From Xanthomonas sp. AM6 (GTDB lineage Bacteria > Pseudomonadota > Gammaproteobacteria > Xanthomonadales > Xanthomonadaceae), in the NCBI RefSeq assembly GCF_025665335.1, contig NZ_CP106869.1, positions 3,126,501 through 3,190,500 of the forward strand: DNA of 64,000 nt. Direction: 5' to 3'. The notes under the pieces are model-generated. The model did no database searches. It worked only from the letters and a program-made list of their open reading frames with translations, and was not told where the DNA came from. This document shows, piece by piece, positions 18,127-26,777 of this stretch (positions are counted from its first letter, which is position 1; every line of letters begins with the position of its first letter). The position numbers were made by a program, and so were the translations under genes.

Positions 18127-19377
18127 TCACCGGACCTCAGGCGCGTCGCGACGCCGCAGCGGTTGCCAGCGCAGGTAGCTCGCCGAACGCCACAGCCATT
18201 CCATCGGGCCGAAGCGGAAATGCCGCAGCCACAGCTGCGACAACACCACCTGCAGCGCGAACAGCGCGAACGCGAACGGGATCTGCCAGGCGCGCGGCAG
18301 GCGTTCGAAATACCCCAGGCCGTAGCCGTAGAAGAGCGTGGTGCACACCAGCGACTGCAGCAGGTAGTTGCTCAGCGCCATGCGCCCGGCCGGCGCCAGC
18401 CAGCGCAGCGCCGGGGTGAGGCGCACGATCCAGGCCGCGTAGCCCAGCGCCATCATGCCGCTGGCCACCGTGGACAGCGCGAACGCGGCGGCCAGGCGCA
18501 GGTCCAGCCGCGCCGGATCCATCCACGGCTCCAGCCGGAAGCTCAGCAGCATCAGCGCCAGGCCCAGCGGCAGCACGCCCCAGCGCAGCGCCGCCAGCAG
18601 CCGCGGACGCCGTTGCGGCTGCGTCGCCAGGCCGCTGCGCACGCACCAGGCGCCGAGCAGGAACATGCCGAAGATGGCGGGCGCATTGAACACCAGCAGG
18701 CCCAGCGCATCGACCAGGTCGCGCAGCCGCTGCGCGGTGGCCGCGGCGTAGCTGCCATGGCCGAACACCTGGCGCTGCTCGGCCAGCGCCGTCGCCGCGC
18801 GCTGCGCCTGCTCGGCCATGTCCTGCCGCCACTGCACCGCGGCGTGCGGATCGGCCTGCGCCGCCGAGCCGACCGCGCCGGCCAGCAGCGACAGCAGCGG
18901 CGCGCACAGGTACACCGCCAGCGCCATCCACGGCAGCCAGCGCGTCGGCGCCTCGCGGAAGGCGAGCAGCATGAACGCCAGCAGCGCATAGCTGACCAGG
19001 ATGTCCCCGGACCACAGCAGCGTCGCATGCAGCACGCCGATCAGCAGCAGCGCCGCGCTGCGGCGCACGAAGAAGCCGCCGAACGCGCGCCGCGCCGCCT
19101 CGGCGCGCTGCGCCATCACCGCAAAGCCCATGCCGAACAGCAACGCGAACAAGGTGTAGAACTTGCCCTGCACCAGCAGGTAGACCGCCGCGTCGGCGAC
19201 GCGGTCGGCGCCGCGCAGCAGCGGATTCAGCCCGGTCATCGCTTCGTCGAGCGGCCCGACGAAGCCCTCGATGTTCATCAGCAGGATGCCGAGCAGCGCG
19301 AAGCCGCGCAGCACGTCCAGCGTGGCGATGCGCTCGGCGGGCGCGACGGGCTGCAGCACGGGGGCGGAGGAAGCCAA
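18127..19377 (-). CDS. DUF418-containing membrane protein (YeiB-like)
   Basis: A multi-pass inner-membrane protein with the typical DUF418/YeiB start 'IATLDVLRGFALLGILLMNI' and the 'GPMEWLWR' C-terminal signature. About ten hydrophobic segments. Members are proposed transporters or acyltransferase-like proteins, function unproven. The start is uncertain: TTG 19377 gives 'MASSAPVLQPV' and 416 residues, GTG 19359 removes six residues, and neither has a clear ribosome binding site. Transcribed leftward, well separated from gor. Confidence 0.85.
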   Translation of the reverse strand: MASSAPVLQPVAPAERIATLDVLRGFALLGILLMNIEGFVGPLDEAMTGLNPLLRGADRVADAAVYLLVQGKFYTLFALLFGMGFAVMAQRAEAARRAFGGFFVRRSAALLLIGVLHATLLWSGDILVSYALLAFMLLAFREAPTRWLPWMALAVYLCAPLLSLLAGAVGSAAQADPHAAVQWRQDMAEQAQRAATALAEQRQVFGHGSYAAATAQRLRDLVDALGLLVFNAPAIFGMFLLGAWCVRSGLATQPQRRPRLLAALRWGVLPLGLALMLLSFRLEPWMDPARLDLRLAAAFALSTVASGMMALGYAAWIVRLTPALRWLAPAGRMALSNYLLQSLVCTTLFYGYGLGYFERLPRAWQIPFAFALFALQVVLSQLWLRHFRFGPMEWLWRSASYLRWQPLRRRDAPEVR

Positions 19378-19571
19378 GGGATGGCACCGGGCGGAGGACC
19401 GGCGATCCGTCGCCGCGGCGCGCGTGCGCCCAGGCGCATGCGCGAAGAACTCTGGGCGGAGCGCGAGCGGCGCGACGCCGCCCGGCGAAGCCGCGCGGGC
19501 AACGACCGCGACGCAGCGCCCGCCCACGCGGCAGCGACGGACCCCGCAGGCGGGATCCGCGCCGCGCTCAC

Positions 19572-20051
19572 TCAGTGGTGGTGGCCGCCATCGCCATGCA
19601 CGTGGCCGTGCTCGATCTCTTCGGCGGTGGCTTCACGCACGTCGATGATCTCCACGTCGAAGTGCAGGTCCTTGCCCGCCATCGGGTGGTTGAGGTCGAC
19701 GTCGACCACGCTCATGCCGACCTTCTGCACGGTCACCGCGCGCGGGCCGAAGTTGGTCTGCAGCACCACCTGGCTGCCCGGCTGCAGCTTGGTCGCGCCG
19801 AAATGCTTCTTCGGCACACGCTGGGTCAGGCCCTCGCGGTATTCGCCGTAGGCGTCGGCGGCGGCCACGTCGACGCCGAAGCTCGCACCGGCTTCCTGGT
19901 CCAGCATCGCGTTCTCCAGGCCCGGGATGATGTTGCCGTGGCCGACCAGGATCACCAGCGGATCGCGGTCCTTGGACGTTTCGATCGGCGCCTGGCCGGC
20001 TTCCGAGACGGTGTAGTGGAAACGGACGACGCGGTCTTTTTCGATCTTCAT
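19572..20051 (-). CDS. slyD: FKBP-type peptidyl-prolyl isomerase, SlyD family
   Basis: A 159-residue cytosolic prolyl isomerase and chaperone. The FKBP core starts 'MKIEKDRVVRFHYTVSE', contains the family-specific 'PLVILVGHGNIIPGLENAM' loop and an insert-in-flap domain in the middle ('RVPKKHF', 'VDVDLNHPMAGK'), and ends in a His-rich tail ('HGHVHGDGGHHH') that in SlyD binds nickel and serves hydrogenase or metal homeostasis. The His tail is shorter than in E. coli. ATG 20051 is chosen; a TTG two codons upstream is possible. Confidence 0.95.
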   Translation of the reverse strand: MKIEKDRVVRFHYTVSEAGQAPIETSKDRDPLVILVGHGNIIPGLENAMLDQEAGASFGVDVAAADAYGEYREGLTQRVPKKHFGATKLQPGSQVVLQTNFGPRAVTVQKVGMSVVDVDLNHPMAGKDLHFDVEIIDVREATAEEIEHGHVHGDGGHHH

Positions 20052-20163
20052 GTGCAACTACTCTGCGCTGTGGCTGCCGGGGCAGACGGTGTGGACGGCT
20101 TGTCGGCCGACGGGAGCGCCGCCATCATGGCGGCCATCTGAGGTCGCGCATTATCCGGGCTCC

Positions 20164-20700
20164 ATGCACAACACGCCAGTTTCACCGTCCGTGCGCCGCC
20201 TGCCTCTCTGGGCCGCCCTGATCTGCATGGCCGTGCTGGCCGCCTGCGGCCGCCAGGAGGTGCGCCCGTCGCGTCCGCCGCCGGCGGTGCGCAGCTGGCC
20301 GCAGGTGGTGCCGGCCGACCCGGCCGCGGCCAACGCGGTGCTGATGCGCGCGCTGGGCCTGGTCGGCACGCCCTACCGCTATGGCGGCAACACCCCCGAG
20401 TCCGGCTTCGACTGCAGCGGCCTGGTCGCCTACGTCTACCGCGACATGCTCGACCTGCGGCTGCCGCGCACCTCGCGCGAACTGGCCGCGGTGCAGGGCC
20501 CCCGGATCGATCCGCAGCGGCTGAGCGCCGGCGACCTGGTGTTCTTCGGCAGCGCCGGCAACGTCAGCCACGTCGGCATCTATGTCGGCGAGGGCCGCTT
20601 CGTGCACGCCCCGAGCAGCGGCGGAACGGTCCGCCTGGACTATCTGGACGGGTCGTATTGGCGCGACCACTACACCGGCGCCAAGCGGGTTTTGCACTGA
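20164..20700 (+). CDS. NlpC/P60 peptidoglycan endopeptidase, lipoprotein
   Basis: A 178-residue envelope hydrolase of the C40 family that cuts peptide stems of peptidoglycan. It has a lipoprotein signal peptide with lipobox 'LAAC' (Cys28), catalytic Cys84 in 'FDCSGLV', and His136 in 'SHVGIY', followed by 'HAPSSGGTV' that supplies the polar third residue region. The catalytic set appears intact. It is similar in build to the E. coli Spr/MepS group. A second C40 gene lies 107 bp downstream on the same strand, likely a duplication. Start ATG 20164. Confidence 0.93.
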   Translation: MHNTPVSPSVRRLPLWAALICMAVLAACGRQEVRPSRPPPAVRSWPQVVPADPAAANAVLMRALGLVGTPYRYGGNTPESGFDCSGLVAYVYRDMLDLRLPRTSRELAAVQGPRIDPQRLSAGDLVFFGSAGNVSHVGIYVGEGRFVHAPSSGGTVRLDYLDGSYWRDHYTGAKRVLH

Positions 20701-20807
20701 AGTGTGGTTTCGCTCACATTCATAATTACGAAATATTAACGTTATTTGAACTTCCTCTTGCTGTCTACAGGGCATGATCGCCCATCGTTTGAATTTGTGA
20801 TCGAAGC
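20701..20807 (+). promoter_or_regulatory. AT-rich spacer between two NlpC/P60 genes
   Basis: This 107-bp spacer is conspicuously AT-rich (e.g. 'cataattacgaaatattaac') in a GC-rich neighbourhood, which suggests an own promoter for the second gene. Candidate -10 hexamers are CATAAT (20721) and TATTAA (about 20733), but no convincing -35 lies at standard spacing. Low-confidence promoter region. Confidence 0.4.
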
Positions 20808-21623
20808 GTGACGACCGAAGCCAAGACCTCTCCAGGCAAGACCACCGTCCCCCGCCGGGCCGCCTTCCGCCTCATCTGCACCGCCTCGCTCTGCCTCTCG
20901 GCCGTTCCGGCCCTGGCCCAGTCGGCTCCCGCCGACACCGTGATCCCCGAAGCCATCGCGGCCGCCGCGCCGGCGCCGGTGACCGCCACCAGCACCGCTC
21001 CCGCTGCAGCGCAGCCCGCGACCGCCAAGCCGGCCACCGCCGCGCAGGCGCAGGCCCCGGCCCGCAGCAAGGCCGATGCCGCCGCGACCGCCACCCTGGC
21101 CGCCCTGCTCCCGCACCTGGCCGCCAACGACACCATTCCGCTGATGGACCGCTCGGCGATGTTCGCCGGCGACATCAGCCGCCTGCTGGCCAACTACGAC
21201 GTGTCCCAGGCCCCGCTGCGCGAAGGCGTGGTGCCGGGCGGCGACAAGGTCCAGTCGGTGCTCAAGCGCGCCATGGCCCTGCTCGGCACGCCCTACCGCT
21301 GGGGCGGCGAGGACACCGAAGGCTTCGATTGCAGCGGCCTGGTCGGCTACGTGTTCCGCACCGCGCTGGGCATCGAGCTGCCGCGCGTGTCGCGCGAGAT
21401 GGCGCGCGAGGCCAATGCCGAACTGATCAAGGACCGCGACGCGCTGGCGCCGGGCGACCTGGTGTTCTTCGGCCGCAAGGGCCGCGTCGACCACGTCGGC
21501 CTGTACGTCGGCGAAGGCCGCTTCCTGCACGCGCCGAGCCGCGGCAAGGACGTGCGCGTGGATACGCTGGCCAGCGGCTACTGGAGCGCCAAGTTCCTGC
21601 AGGCGCGGCGCGTGGCGATGTAA
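20808..21623 (+). CDS. NlpC/P60 (C40) peptidoglycan hydrolase with Ala/Pro-rich linker
   Basis: A 271-residue secreted C40 endopeptidase. Its signal peptide ends near 'PALAQSA' (residue 38), then an Ala/Pro/Thr-rich low-complexity linker (about 40-95), a short helical segment, and the catalytic domain with Cys175 in 'FDCSGLVG' and His228 in 'DHVGLY'. Both catalytic residues are present. Unlike its upstream paralogue it has no lipobox, so it should be soluble in the periplasm. Start GTG 20808 is the start giving a proper signal peptide. A terminator follows. Confidence 0.93.
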   Translation: MTTEAKTSPGKTTVPRRAAFRLICTASLCLSAVPALAQSAPADTVIPEAIAAAAPAPVTATSTAPAAAQPATAKPATAAQAQAPARSKADAAATATLAALLPHLAANDTIPLMDRSAMFAGDISRLLANYDVSQAPLREGVVPGGDKVQSVLKRAMALLGTPYRWGGEDTEGFDCSGLVGYVFRTALGIELPRVSREMAREANAELIKDRDALAPGDLVFFGRKGRVDHVGLYVGEGRFLHAPSRGKDVRVDTLASGYWSAKFLQARRVAM

Positions 21624-21650
21624 GGGCCGCGGCGCACGCCGGGCACAACG

Positions 21651-21677
21651 AAAGGCCGCTGGGAACAGCGGCCTTTT
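21651..21677 (+). terminator. Intrinsic terminator after second NlpC/P60 gene
   Basis: AAAGGCCGCTG(ggaa)CAGCGGCCTTTTT: a strong GC stem flanked by A and T runs, about 27 bp after the stop codon. May work for both strands toward the convergent thioesterase gene. Confidence 0.9.
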
Positions 21678-21786
21678 TCGTTGCCGCGGGTCGCGCAGGC
21701 CCGTGCGGCAGATACAGGCACAGGCCATGTGCGCAGGAACACGACGGGGAACGCAACCGCGCCGGCGGCCACGGCCGGCGCGAGCC

Positions 21787-22266
21787 TCAGGCCTGGTAGT
21801 GGGAAATGGTGTCCTCGATCCCCTTGCTCAGCTCCATCACCTTCAGCGCGTACTCGGCCAGGCGATGGTCCTCCGGCGTGTCCGGCTGCCACGACGGCAC
21901 CGGCGTCGGCTTGCCCTCCACCCCATCCAGGGCCACGAACACGATGATGCAGTGGGTGCACAGCCGCGAATCGCCGCCCATCGGGTCGCGCGCGCGCACG
22001 TCGATCGCGAAATGCATGCTGGTGCTGCCGGTGTAGACCAGCTTGGCGCTGACCGTGACCATGTCGCTGATCCGGATCGGCGAGACGAAGCGGATCCCGC
22101 CGACCGCCACGGTCACGCTGTAGTGTCCGCTCCAGCCCACCGCGGCGGCGTAACCGACCTGGTCGATCCACTTCATCACCACCCCGCCGTGGACCTTGCC
22201 GCCGTAGTTGACGTCGATCGGTTCGGCCAGGAATCGGAAGGTCAGTTCGCGTTGCGTGCCGCTCAT
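21787..22266 (-). CDS. Acyl-CoA thioesterase, hotdog fold (YciA/ACOT type)
   Basis: A 159-residue single-hotdog thioesterase that hydrolyses acyl-CoA in the cytosol. The helix 'GGKVHGGVVMKWIDQVGYAAA' with the conserved Asp, the 'VGGIRFVSPIRISDMVTV' strand, and 'VYTGSTSMHFAIDV' are typical of the acyl-CoA hydrolase branch. Start ATG 22266 gives 'MSGTQRELTFRFL'; longer in-frame starts lack support. It stands alone, convergent with the NlpC/P60 genes. Confidence 0.92.
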   Translation of the reverse strand: MSGTQRELTFRFLAEPIDVNYGGKVHGGVVMKWIDQVGYAAAVGWSGHYSVTVAVGGIRFVSPIRISDMVTVSAKLVYTGSTSMHFAIDVRARDPMGGDSRLCTHCIIVFVALDGVEGKPTPVPSWQPDTPEDHRLAEYALKVMELSKGIEDTISHYQA

Positions 22267-22398
22267 CTGTGCTCCAGTGCACGGGAAGGAAGCGCGAGTC
22301 TGCCACGGCGGCGGCCAGGCGGTCGGTCCGCGCATCGGCCGTGGTCATGCGGGGTCCAGCGGCGGCCACCGCCGCAAGCGGCATGCGACGGCGGCGAC

Positions 22399-22845
22399 TC
22401 AGCCGGCGCGCGCCTGCCGCCGCACCACCCGGGCCATGCCGACCGAGGCCGGCGCGGTCTCGACGAAGCCGAACTGCGCGTACAGATGGCGCGCGTCGCC
22501 GTCGGCGATCAGCGACACGTAGGCGCCCTCGGCTGCGTGCGCGCTCAGCCAGTCGTGCAGCGCGGCCATGATCCGCCGGCCCAGGCCGCGCCGCTGGTGC
22601 GCCGGCTCGACCGCGATGTCGACGATCTGGAAGAAGCAGCCGCCGTCGCCGACGATCCGCCCCATGCCCACCGCGCGCCCCTGGTGGCGCACGGTCACCG
22701 CGAAACAGCTGTTGGGCAGGCCGCGCACCGCGGCCTCCTGCGACTTGGGCGACAGGCCGGCGGCCACCCGCAGCCGCCGGTAATCCTCCACCGACGGCAC
22801 TTCGGCCTCGACGACGTAACCGTCGTCGTCGGCGCGGACGTTCAT
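22399..22845 (-). CDS. GNAT-family N-acetyltransferase
   Basis: A 148-residue GNAT protein. The acetyl-CoA binding motif A is visible as 'VEPAHQRRGLGRRIMAAL' (the R/QxxGxG/A loop), followed by 'LYAQFGFVETAP', the usual C-terminal beta bulge region. The acceptor substrate is unknown; the N-terminal part resembles small-molecule acetyltransferases. Its ATG overlaps the stop codon of the symporter gene by ATGA, so the two genes are cotranslated. Confidence 0.9.
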   Translation of the reverse strand: MNVRADDDGYVVEAEVPSVEDYRRLRVAAGLSPKSQEAAVRGLPNSCFAVTVRHQGRAVGMGRIVGDGGCFFQIVDIAVEPAHQRRGLGRRIMAALHDWLSAHAAEGAYVSLIADGDARHLYAQFGFVETAPASVGMARVVRRQARAG

Positions 22846-24182
22846 GCGCGGCGGTCGGCGCCGTCGCCGAGCGGGTCTTCGAGGCCGACGTTGCTCGAGG
22901 CCGTGTCGTAGACCGCCTTGTCCAGCAACCCGGTCTCCTTGGCCACCAGCACCGGCACCAGCATCTGCCCGGTGACGTTGGTCATGGTGCGCATCATGTC
23001 CAGGATGCGGTCGATGGCATACAGATACCCGATCACTTCCAGCGGCAGGTTGGCCGCGCTCAGCACCACCGTGGCCATCACCACCGCGGTGCCGGGCACG
23101 CCGGCGGTGCCGAAGCTGCCCAGCACCGAGGCGATCAGCACCACGAAGTACTGGTTGGCGGTCAGCGGCACCCCGGTGTACTGGGCGATGAACACCGCGC
23201 ACAGCGCCGGGAAGATCGCGCCGCAGCCGTCCATCTTGATGCTGGCGCCCAGCGGCACCGCGAATGCGGCGTAGTCCTTGTTCACGCCCAGGTTGTGGGT
23301 GATCGAGCGCAGCGCCACCGGCATCGCGGCGAAGCTGGAGGAACTGACGAAGGCCACCTGCATGCCCGGCGCGGCGCCGCGGAAGAACTTCCACGGGTTC
23401 AGCCCGTGCGCCAACAGCAGGCCGCTGTACACCACCAGGATGTGGATCGCGCAGGCCAGGTACAGCGCCAGCACGAAGTTGCCGAACGGCAACAGCTTCT
23501 CGAAGCCATAGCTGCCGACCAGCGAGGCGATCAGGCCGAAGGTGCCGAGCGGGGTCATCTCCAGCACGAAGCGGGTGACCTGGATCATGATCTCGCTCAT
23601 CTGCGCGGTCAGCTGCCGCGCCTGCGCCACGCGCTCGCCGAGCTTGACCATCGCAAAACCGAGCAGGCCGGCGAAGAAGATCACCGGCAGGATCGAGCCG
23701 CGCCCGGCGGCCAGCACTGTCTCGCCGGCGGCATTGGTCCTGGTGCCGATGCCGGTCAGCGCGTAGAACGGGTTGGACGGCACCACGTCCAGCAACACCT
23801 GGATCGGGCTGGGCACGTCGCGCGGTTTCCATGCGCTGTCCACGCTCAGGCCGAAGTGGCCGGCGCCGGGCTGCAGCAGCGTGCCCACCGCCAGGCCGAC
23901 GCCGACCGCCAGCGCGGCGGTCAGCACGAACCACAGGAAGGTGCGCCCGCCCAGCTTGGCCACCGACTGCTGGCCGTGCAGCGAGGAGATCGCGTTGATC
24001 ACCGCGAAGAACACCAGCGGCACCGCGATCATCTTGATCAGGGTCACGTACAGGTCGCCCAGCGGCCCGAACCAGGTGTCCGCCGCCGGCCCCAGCGCCC
24101 AACCGGCCAGCGCGCCGAGCCCGAAGCCGGCCACCACGCGCTGCCAGAACGGAATGCGCAACCAGGCGCTCACCATTTTCAT
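22842..24182 (-). CDS. Dicarboxylate/amino acid:cation symporter (DAACS family)
   Basis: A 446-residue inner-membrane secondary transporter that imports glutamate, aspartate or C4-dicarboxylates with H+ or Na+. Eight helices and two re-entrant hairpins are suggested by the hydrophobicity pattern. Family motifs: 'SSSFAAMP' (hairpin 1), 'KMDGCGAIFPA' (the NMDG-like helix 7 motif) and 'FGTAGVPGTAVVMATVVL' (hairpin 2). The Cys/Gly after MDG differs from the common MDGT. ATG 24182 is chosen; ATG 24176 and an upstream extension to 24248 are alternatives. Coupled to the GNAT gene. Confidence 0.92.
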   Translation of the reverse strand: MKMVSAWLRIPFWQRVVAGFGLGALAGWALGPAADTWFGPLGDLYVTLIKMIAVPLVFFAVINAISSLHGQQSVAKLGGRTFLWFVLTAALAVGVGLAVGTLLQPGAGHFGLSVDSAWKPRDVPSPIQVLLDVVPSNPFYALTGIGTRTNAAGETVLAAGRGSILPVIFFAGLLGFAMVKLGERVAQARQLTAQMSEIMIQVTRFVLEMTPLGTFGLIASLVGSYGFEKLLPFGNFVLALYLACAIHILVVYSGLLLAHGLNPWKFFRGAAPGMQVAFVSSSSFAAMPVALRSITHNLGVNKDYAAFAVPLGASIKMDGCGAIFPALCAVFIAQYTGVPLTANQYFVVLIASVLGSFGTAGVPGTAVVMATVVLSAANLPLEVIGYLYAIDRILDMMRTMTNVTGQMLVPVLVAKETGLLDKAVYDTASSNVGLEDPLGDGADRRA

Positions 24183-24332
24183 CGAGACGTCCACAAAAAA
24201 CCCGAGGTCTCGCACCATAGCGCAAGCCGCCGCGGACGACGACGCCATGGCTGGAAAGGCGCGATGTCATCGGCGTGCATTGTCGCAGCCGGCATAATGC
24301 CCGGGACTTCGTGCCCAGGGCCCGCTCTTCGT

Positions 24333-26036
24333 ATGCGCTACCTCGTTCCTGCCTTCGCCGCCGCCTCCACCCTGCTGCTGGCGGCCTGCGCCAGCGCGCC
24401 GCGCGCCCCGTCCGCCACGGCCGTCGCCCCGATCCAGGTGCCTGCCGTCGCCCATCCCGGCGGCGAGACCCCGGACTGGTGGTACCGCAGCGGCGCGGCC
24501 AAGGCCGCCAACAACGGCGCCATGCGCGGCAAGGCCAAGAACGTGATCCTGTTCCTCGGCGACGGCATGAGCCTGACCACGGTCGCCGCCGCGCGCATCC
24601 TCGACGGCCAGCGCAAGGGCGCCTCCGGCGAGGAGAACCAGCTGTCGTGGGAGGCGTTCCCGGCCACCGCGCTGAGCAAGACCTACAACACCGATTCGCA
24701 GACCCCGGACTCGGCCGGCACCATGACCTCGATCACCACCGGGGTGAAGACCCACATGGGCGCGATCGGCGTGGCCGCCGGCAAGCGCGAGGCCTGCGCC
24801 GACAGCCTCGGCAAGCAGCTGCTGACCTGGCTGGAACTGGCCGACAGCGCCGGCCTGAACACCGGCATCGTCACCACCACCCGGCTCACCCACGCCACCC
24901 CGGCGGCGACCTACGCGCACACCCCCGAACGCAACTGGGAAAGCGACACCGACCTGCCGGAGAAGGCGGTGGCCGAAGGCTGCCGCGACATCGCCCAGCA
25001 GATGGTCGGCGCGCGCTATGGCCGCGGCCCGCAGGTGATGCTGGCCGGCGGCCGCAGCCAGTTCACCACCGTCGAGCAGCGCGATCCGGAATACGACGAC
25101 AAGGTCGGCCTGCGCCTGGACGGCCGCGACCTGGTCGGCGAATGGCGCCAGCGCCACCCGCAGGGCGCCTACGTGTGGAACCGCGGGCAGCTGGAAGCGG
25201 CGCAGGACGCGCCGGCGCTGCTCGGCCTGTTCGAACCGGACCACATGCAGTTCGACCACGACCGCGAGCAGAGCGCGGCCGGCGACCCGAGCCTGGCCGA
25301 GATGACCCGCGCCGCGATCCGCACCCTGTCGCGCGGCAAGGACGGCTACGTGCTGATGGTCGAAGGCGGCCGCATCGACCACGCCCACCATGCCGGCAAC
25401 GCCTACCGCGCGCTGGACGAGACCATCGCCCTGTCGCAGGCGGTGCAGGCCGCAGTGGAGGCGACCTCGGCCGAGGACACGCTGATCGTGGTCACCGCCG
25501 ACCACTCGCACACGCTGAACTTCGTCGGCTACCCGCAGCGCGGCAACCCGATCCTGGGCAAGGTGCGCGGCACCAGCGGCGAAGACGCCAACACCGGCGA
25601 ACTGGCGCTGGACGGCAACGGCCAGCCCTACGCCACGCTCAGCTACGCCAACGGCCCCGGCTACACCGGCGCCAGCAACCAGCAGCCGGCCGGCATCAAG
25701 CAGTTCCCGCATGCGCCGAGCAGCTTCGAGCCGGTCAAGGGCCGCCCCGACCTGACCCACGTCGATACCGAGCAGCCGGACTTCATGCAGGAGGCGCTGG
25801 TGCCGACCAAGGCCGAGACCCACGGCGGCGACGACGTCGGCATCTGGGCGCGCGGCCCCGGCAGCGACGCGTTCCGCGGCAGCCTGGAAGAGAACGTGAT
25901 CTACCACGTGATCGTGCAGGCCACGCCGAAGCTGCGCGGCCGCCTGTGCCAGGCCGGCACCTGCAACGGCGACGGCGTGCCGGTGCAATTGCCGAAGCCG
26001 GCCGCGTTCGTGACCGACGCCGCAGCGGCGAAATGA
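24333..26036 (+). CDS. Alkaline phosphatase, lipoprotein
   Basis: A 567-residue PhoA-superfamily phosphomonoesterase. The signal peptide ends in a lipobox 'LLAAC' with Cys19, so the enzyme is lipid-anchored in the envelope. Active-site features: 'LFLGDGMS' (Asp77), the nucleophile Ser127 in 'DSAGTMTS', 'EGGRIDHAHHAGN' and 'TADHSH', which provide Zn and Mg ligands. The length is larger than E. coli PhoA (~470), with insertions in the C-terminal half. The downstream WG-repeat gene overlaps its stop (ATGA). No clear Pho box is visible upstream. Confidence 0.93.
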   Translation: MRYLVPAFAAASTLLLAACASAPRAPSATAVAPIQVPAVAHPGGETPDWWYRSGAAKAANNGAMRGKAKNVILFLGDGMSLTTVAAARILDGQRKGASGEENQLSWEAFPATALSKTYNTDSQTPDSAGTMTSITTGVKTHMGAIGVAAGKREACADSLGKQLLTWLELADSAGLNTGIVTTTRLTHATPAATYAHTPERNWESDTDLPEKAVAEGCRDIAQQMVGARYGRGPQVMLAGGRSQFTTVEQRDPEYDDKVGLRLDGRDLVGEWRQRHPQGAYVWNRGQLEAAQDAPALLGLFEPDHMQFDHDREQSAAGDPSLAEMTRAAIRTLSRGKDGYVLMVEGGRIDHAHHAGNAYRALDETIALSQAVQAAVEATSAEDTLIVVTADHSHTLNFVGYPQRGNPILGKVRGTSGEDANTGELALDGNGQPYATLSYANGPGYTGASNQQPAGIKQFPHAPSSFEPVKGRPDLTHVDTEQPDFMQEALVPTKAETHGGDDVGIWARGPGSDAFRGSLEENVIYHVIVQATPKLRGRLCQAGTCNGDGVPVQLPKPAAFVTDAAAAK

Positions 26037-26590
26037 CGGCGACACGGTGGCGGCGCGCGCTCGCGCGCTGCGCTTGGCTACTCGCGCTGGCGGCGCTGGC
26101 CATGGTGCCGTCCGCCTGGGCGCAGGCCGACGCGGCCTGCCGGCTGGCCGATCCGAACACCGACAGGGACGCCGTGCCCGGCTGCAGCGTCGGCGCCGAC
26201 GGGCGCCTGGCGCTGTCGCCACAGGCCGTGCGGCGCCTGCGGTTCGACGCCGACGGCCTGTCCGTGCTGACCGTGCAGGACCGCTTCTACTACGTGCGCG
26301 CCGACGGCAGCAGCCTGCCGGTGATCCTCTGGGACAACGGGCCGGACTATTTCACCGAAGGCCTGACCCGCGGCATCGTCAACGGCCGCATCGGCTTCTA
26401 CGACCAGCAACTGCGCGAAGTGATCCCGCCGGTCCACGACTTCGCCTGGCCGTTCGACAACGGCGTGGCCCGGGTCTGCGACGGCTGCCGTCGCGGCACG
26501 CCCGGGCTCGACGGGCATACGCCGATGCTGGGCGGGCGCTGGTACTACATCGACCGCAGCAACCGCGAAGTGCCCGAGCCGTCGCGCTGA
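26033..26590 (+). CDS. WG repeat-like secreted protein
   Basis: A 185-residue protein with a cleavable signal peptide (site near 'SAWAQA', residue 30). The mature part holds WG-type beta repeats: 'GRIGFYDQQLREVIPPVHDF', then 'FAWPFDNGVARVCDG', ending in 'GRWYYIDRSNREV'. Four Cys in the mature part could form disulfides. WG proteins bind unknown partners. Its ATG overlaps the stop codon of the alkaline phosphatase gene, so translation is coupled and a shared envelope role is likely. Specific function unknown. Confidence 0.85.
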   Translation: MTATRWRRALARCAWLLALAALAMVPSAWAQADAACRLADPNTDRDAVPGCSVGADGRLALSPQAVRRLRFDADGLSVLTVQDRFYYVRADGSSLPVILWDNGPDYFTEGLTRGIVNGRIGFYDQQLREVIPPVHDFAWPFDNGVARVCDGCRRGTPGLDGHTPMLGGRWYYIDRSNREVPEPSR

Positions 26591-26611
26591 GCGCGCCGCG
26601 GCCGCGGCGCG

Positions 26612-26646
26612 GGATTGGGGATTGGGATTGGGATTGGGGATTGGAT
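26612..26646 (+). repeat. GGGATTGG short tandem array
   Basis: A 35-bp run of GGGATTGGGGATTGGGATTGG-type 6-8 bp units just after the WG-repeat gene. It matches the arms of the inverted-repeat elements at 41231-41350 and 53408-53515 but has no visible opposite arm nearby, so it looks like a half element. Confidence 0.8.
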
Positions 26647-26777
26647 GAAACGCGGCGCGCTGCCGCGTGCGATCAGTCCTCGTCCGCCGCGACGGCGCCG
26701 CCCTGCGGCGGATGGTCGCTTCCCCTACTGCCGCACATCCGCTTCGCCGCCGCGTCGCCAGCCTCTAAAGTGGTGCG

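Noticed and set aside
18127-19527. Longer start (19527) for the DUF418 protein
   Set aside because: The extra 50 residues are Arg/Ala-rich with no ribosome binding site, and the family begins just before 'IATLDVLRGF'.
24249-24332. Pho box or promoter before the alkaline phosphatase
   Set aside because: TGTCAT and TGTCGC half-sites are 15 bp apart, not the 11-bp Pho box period. CATAAT at 24293 has no -35 at normal spacing.
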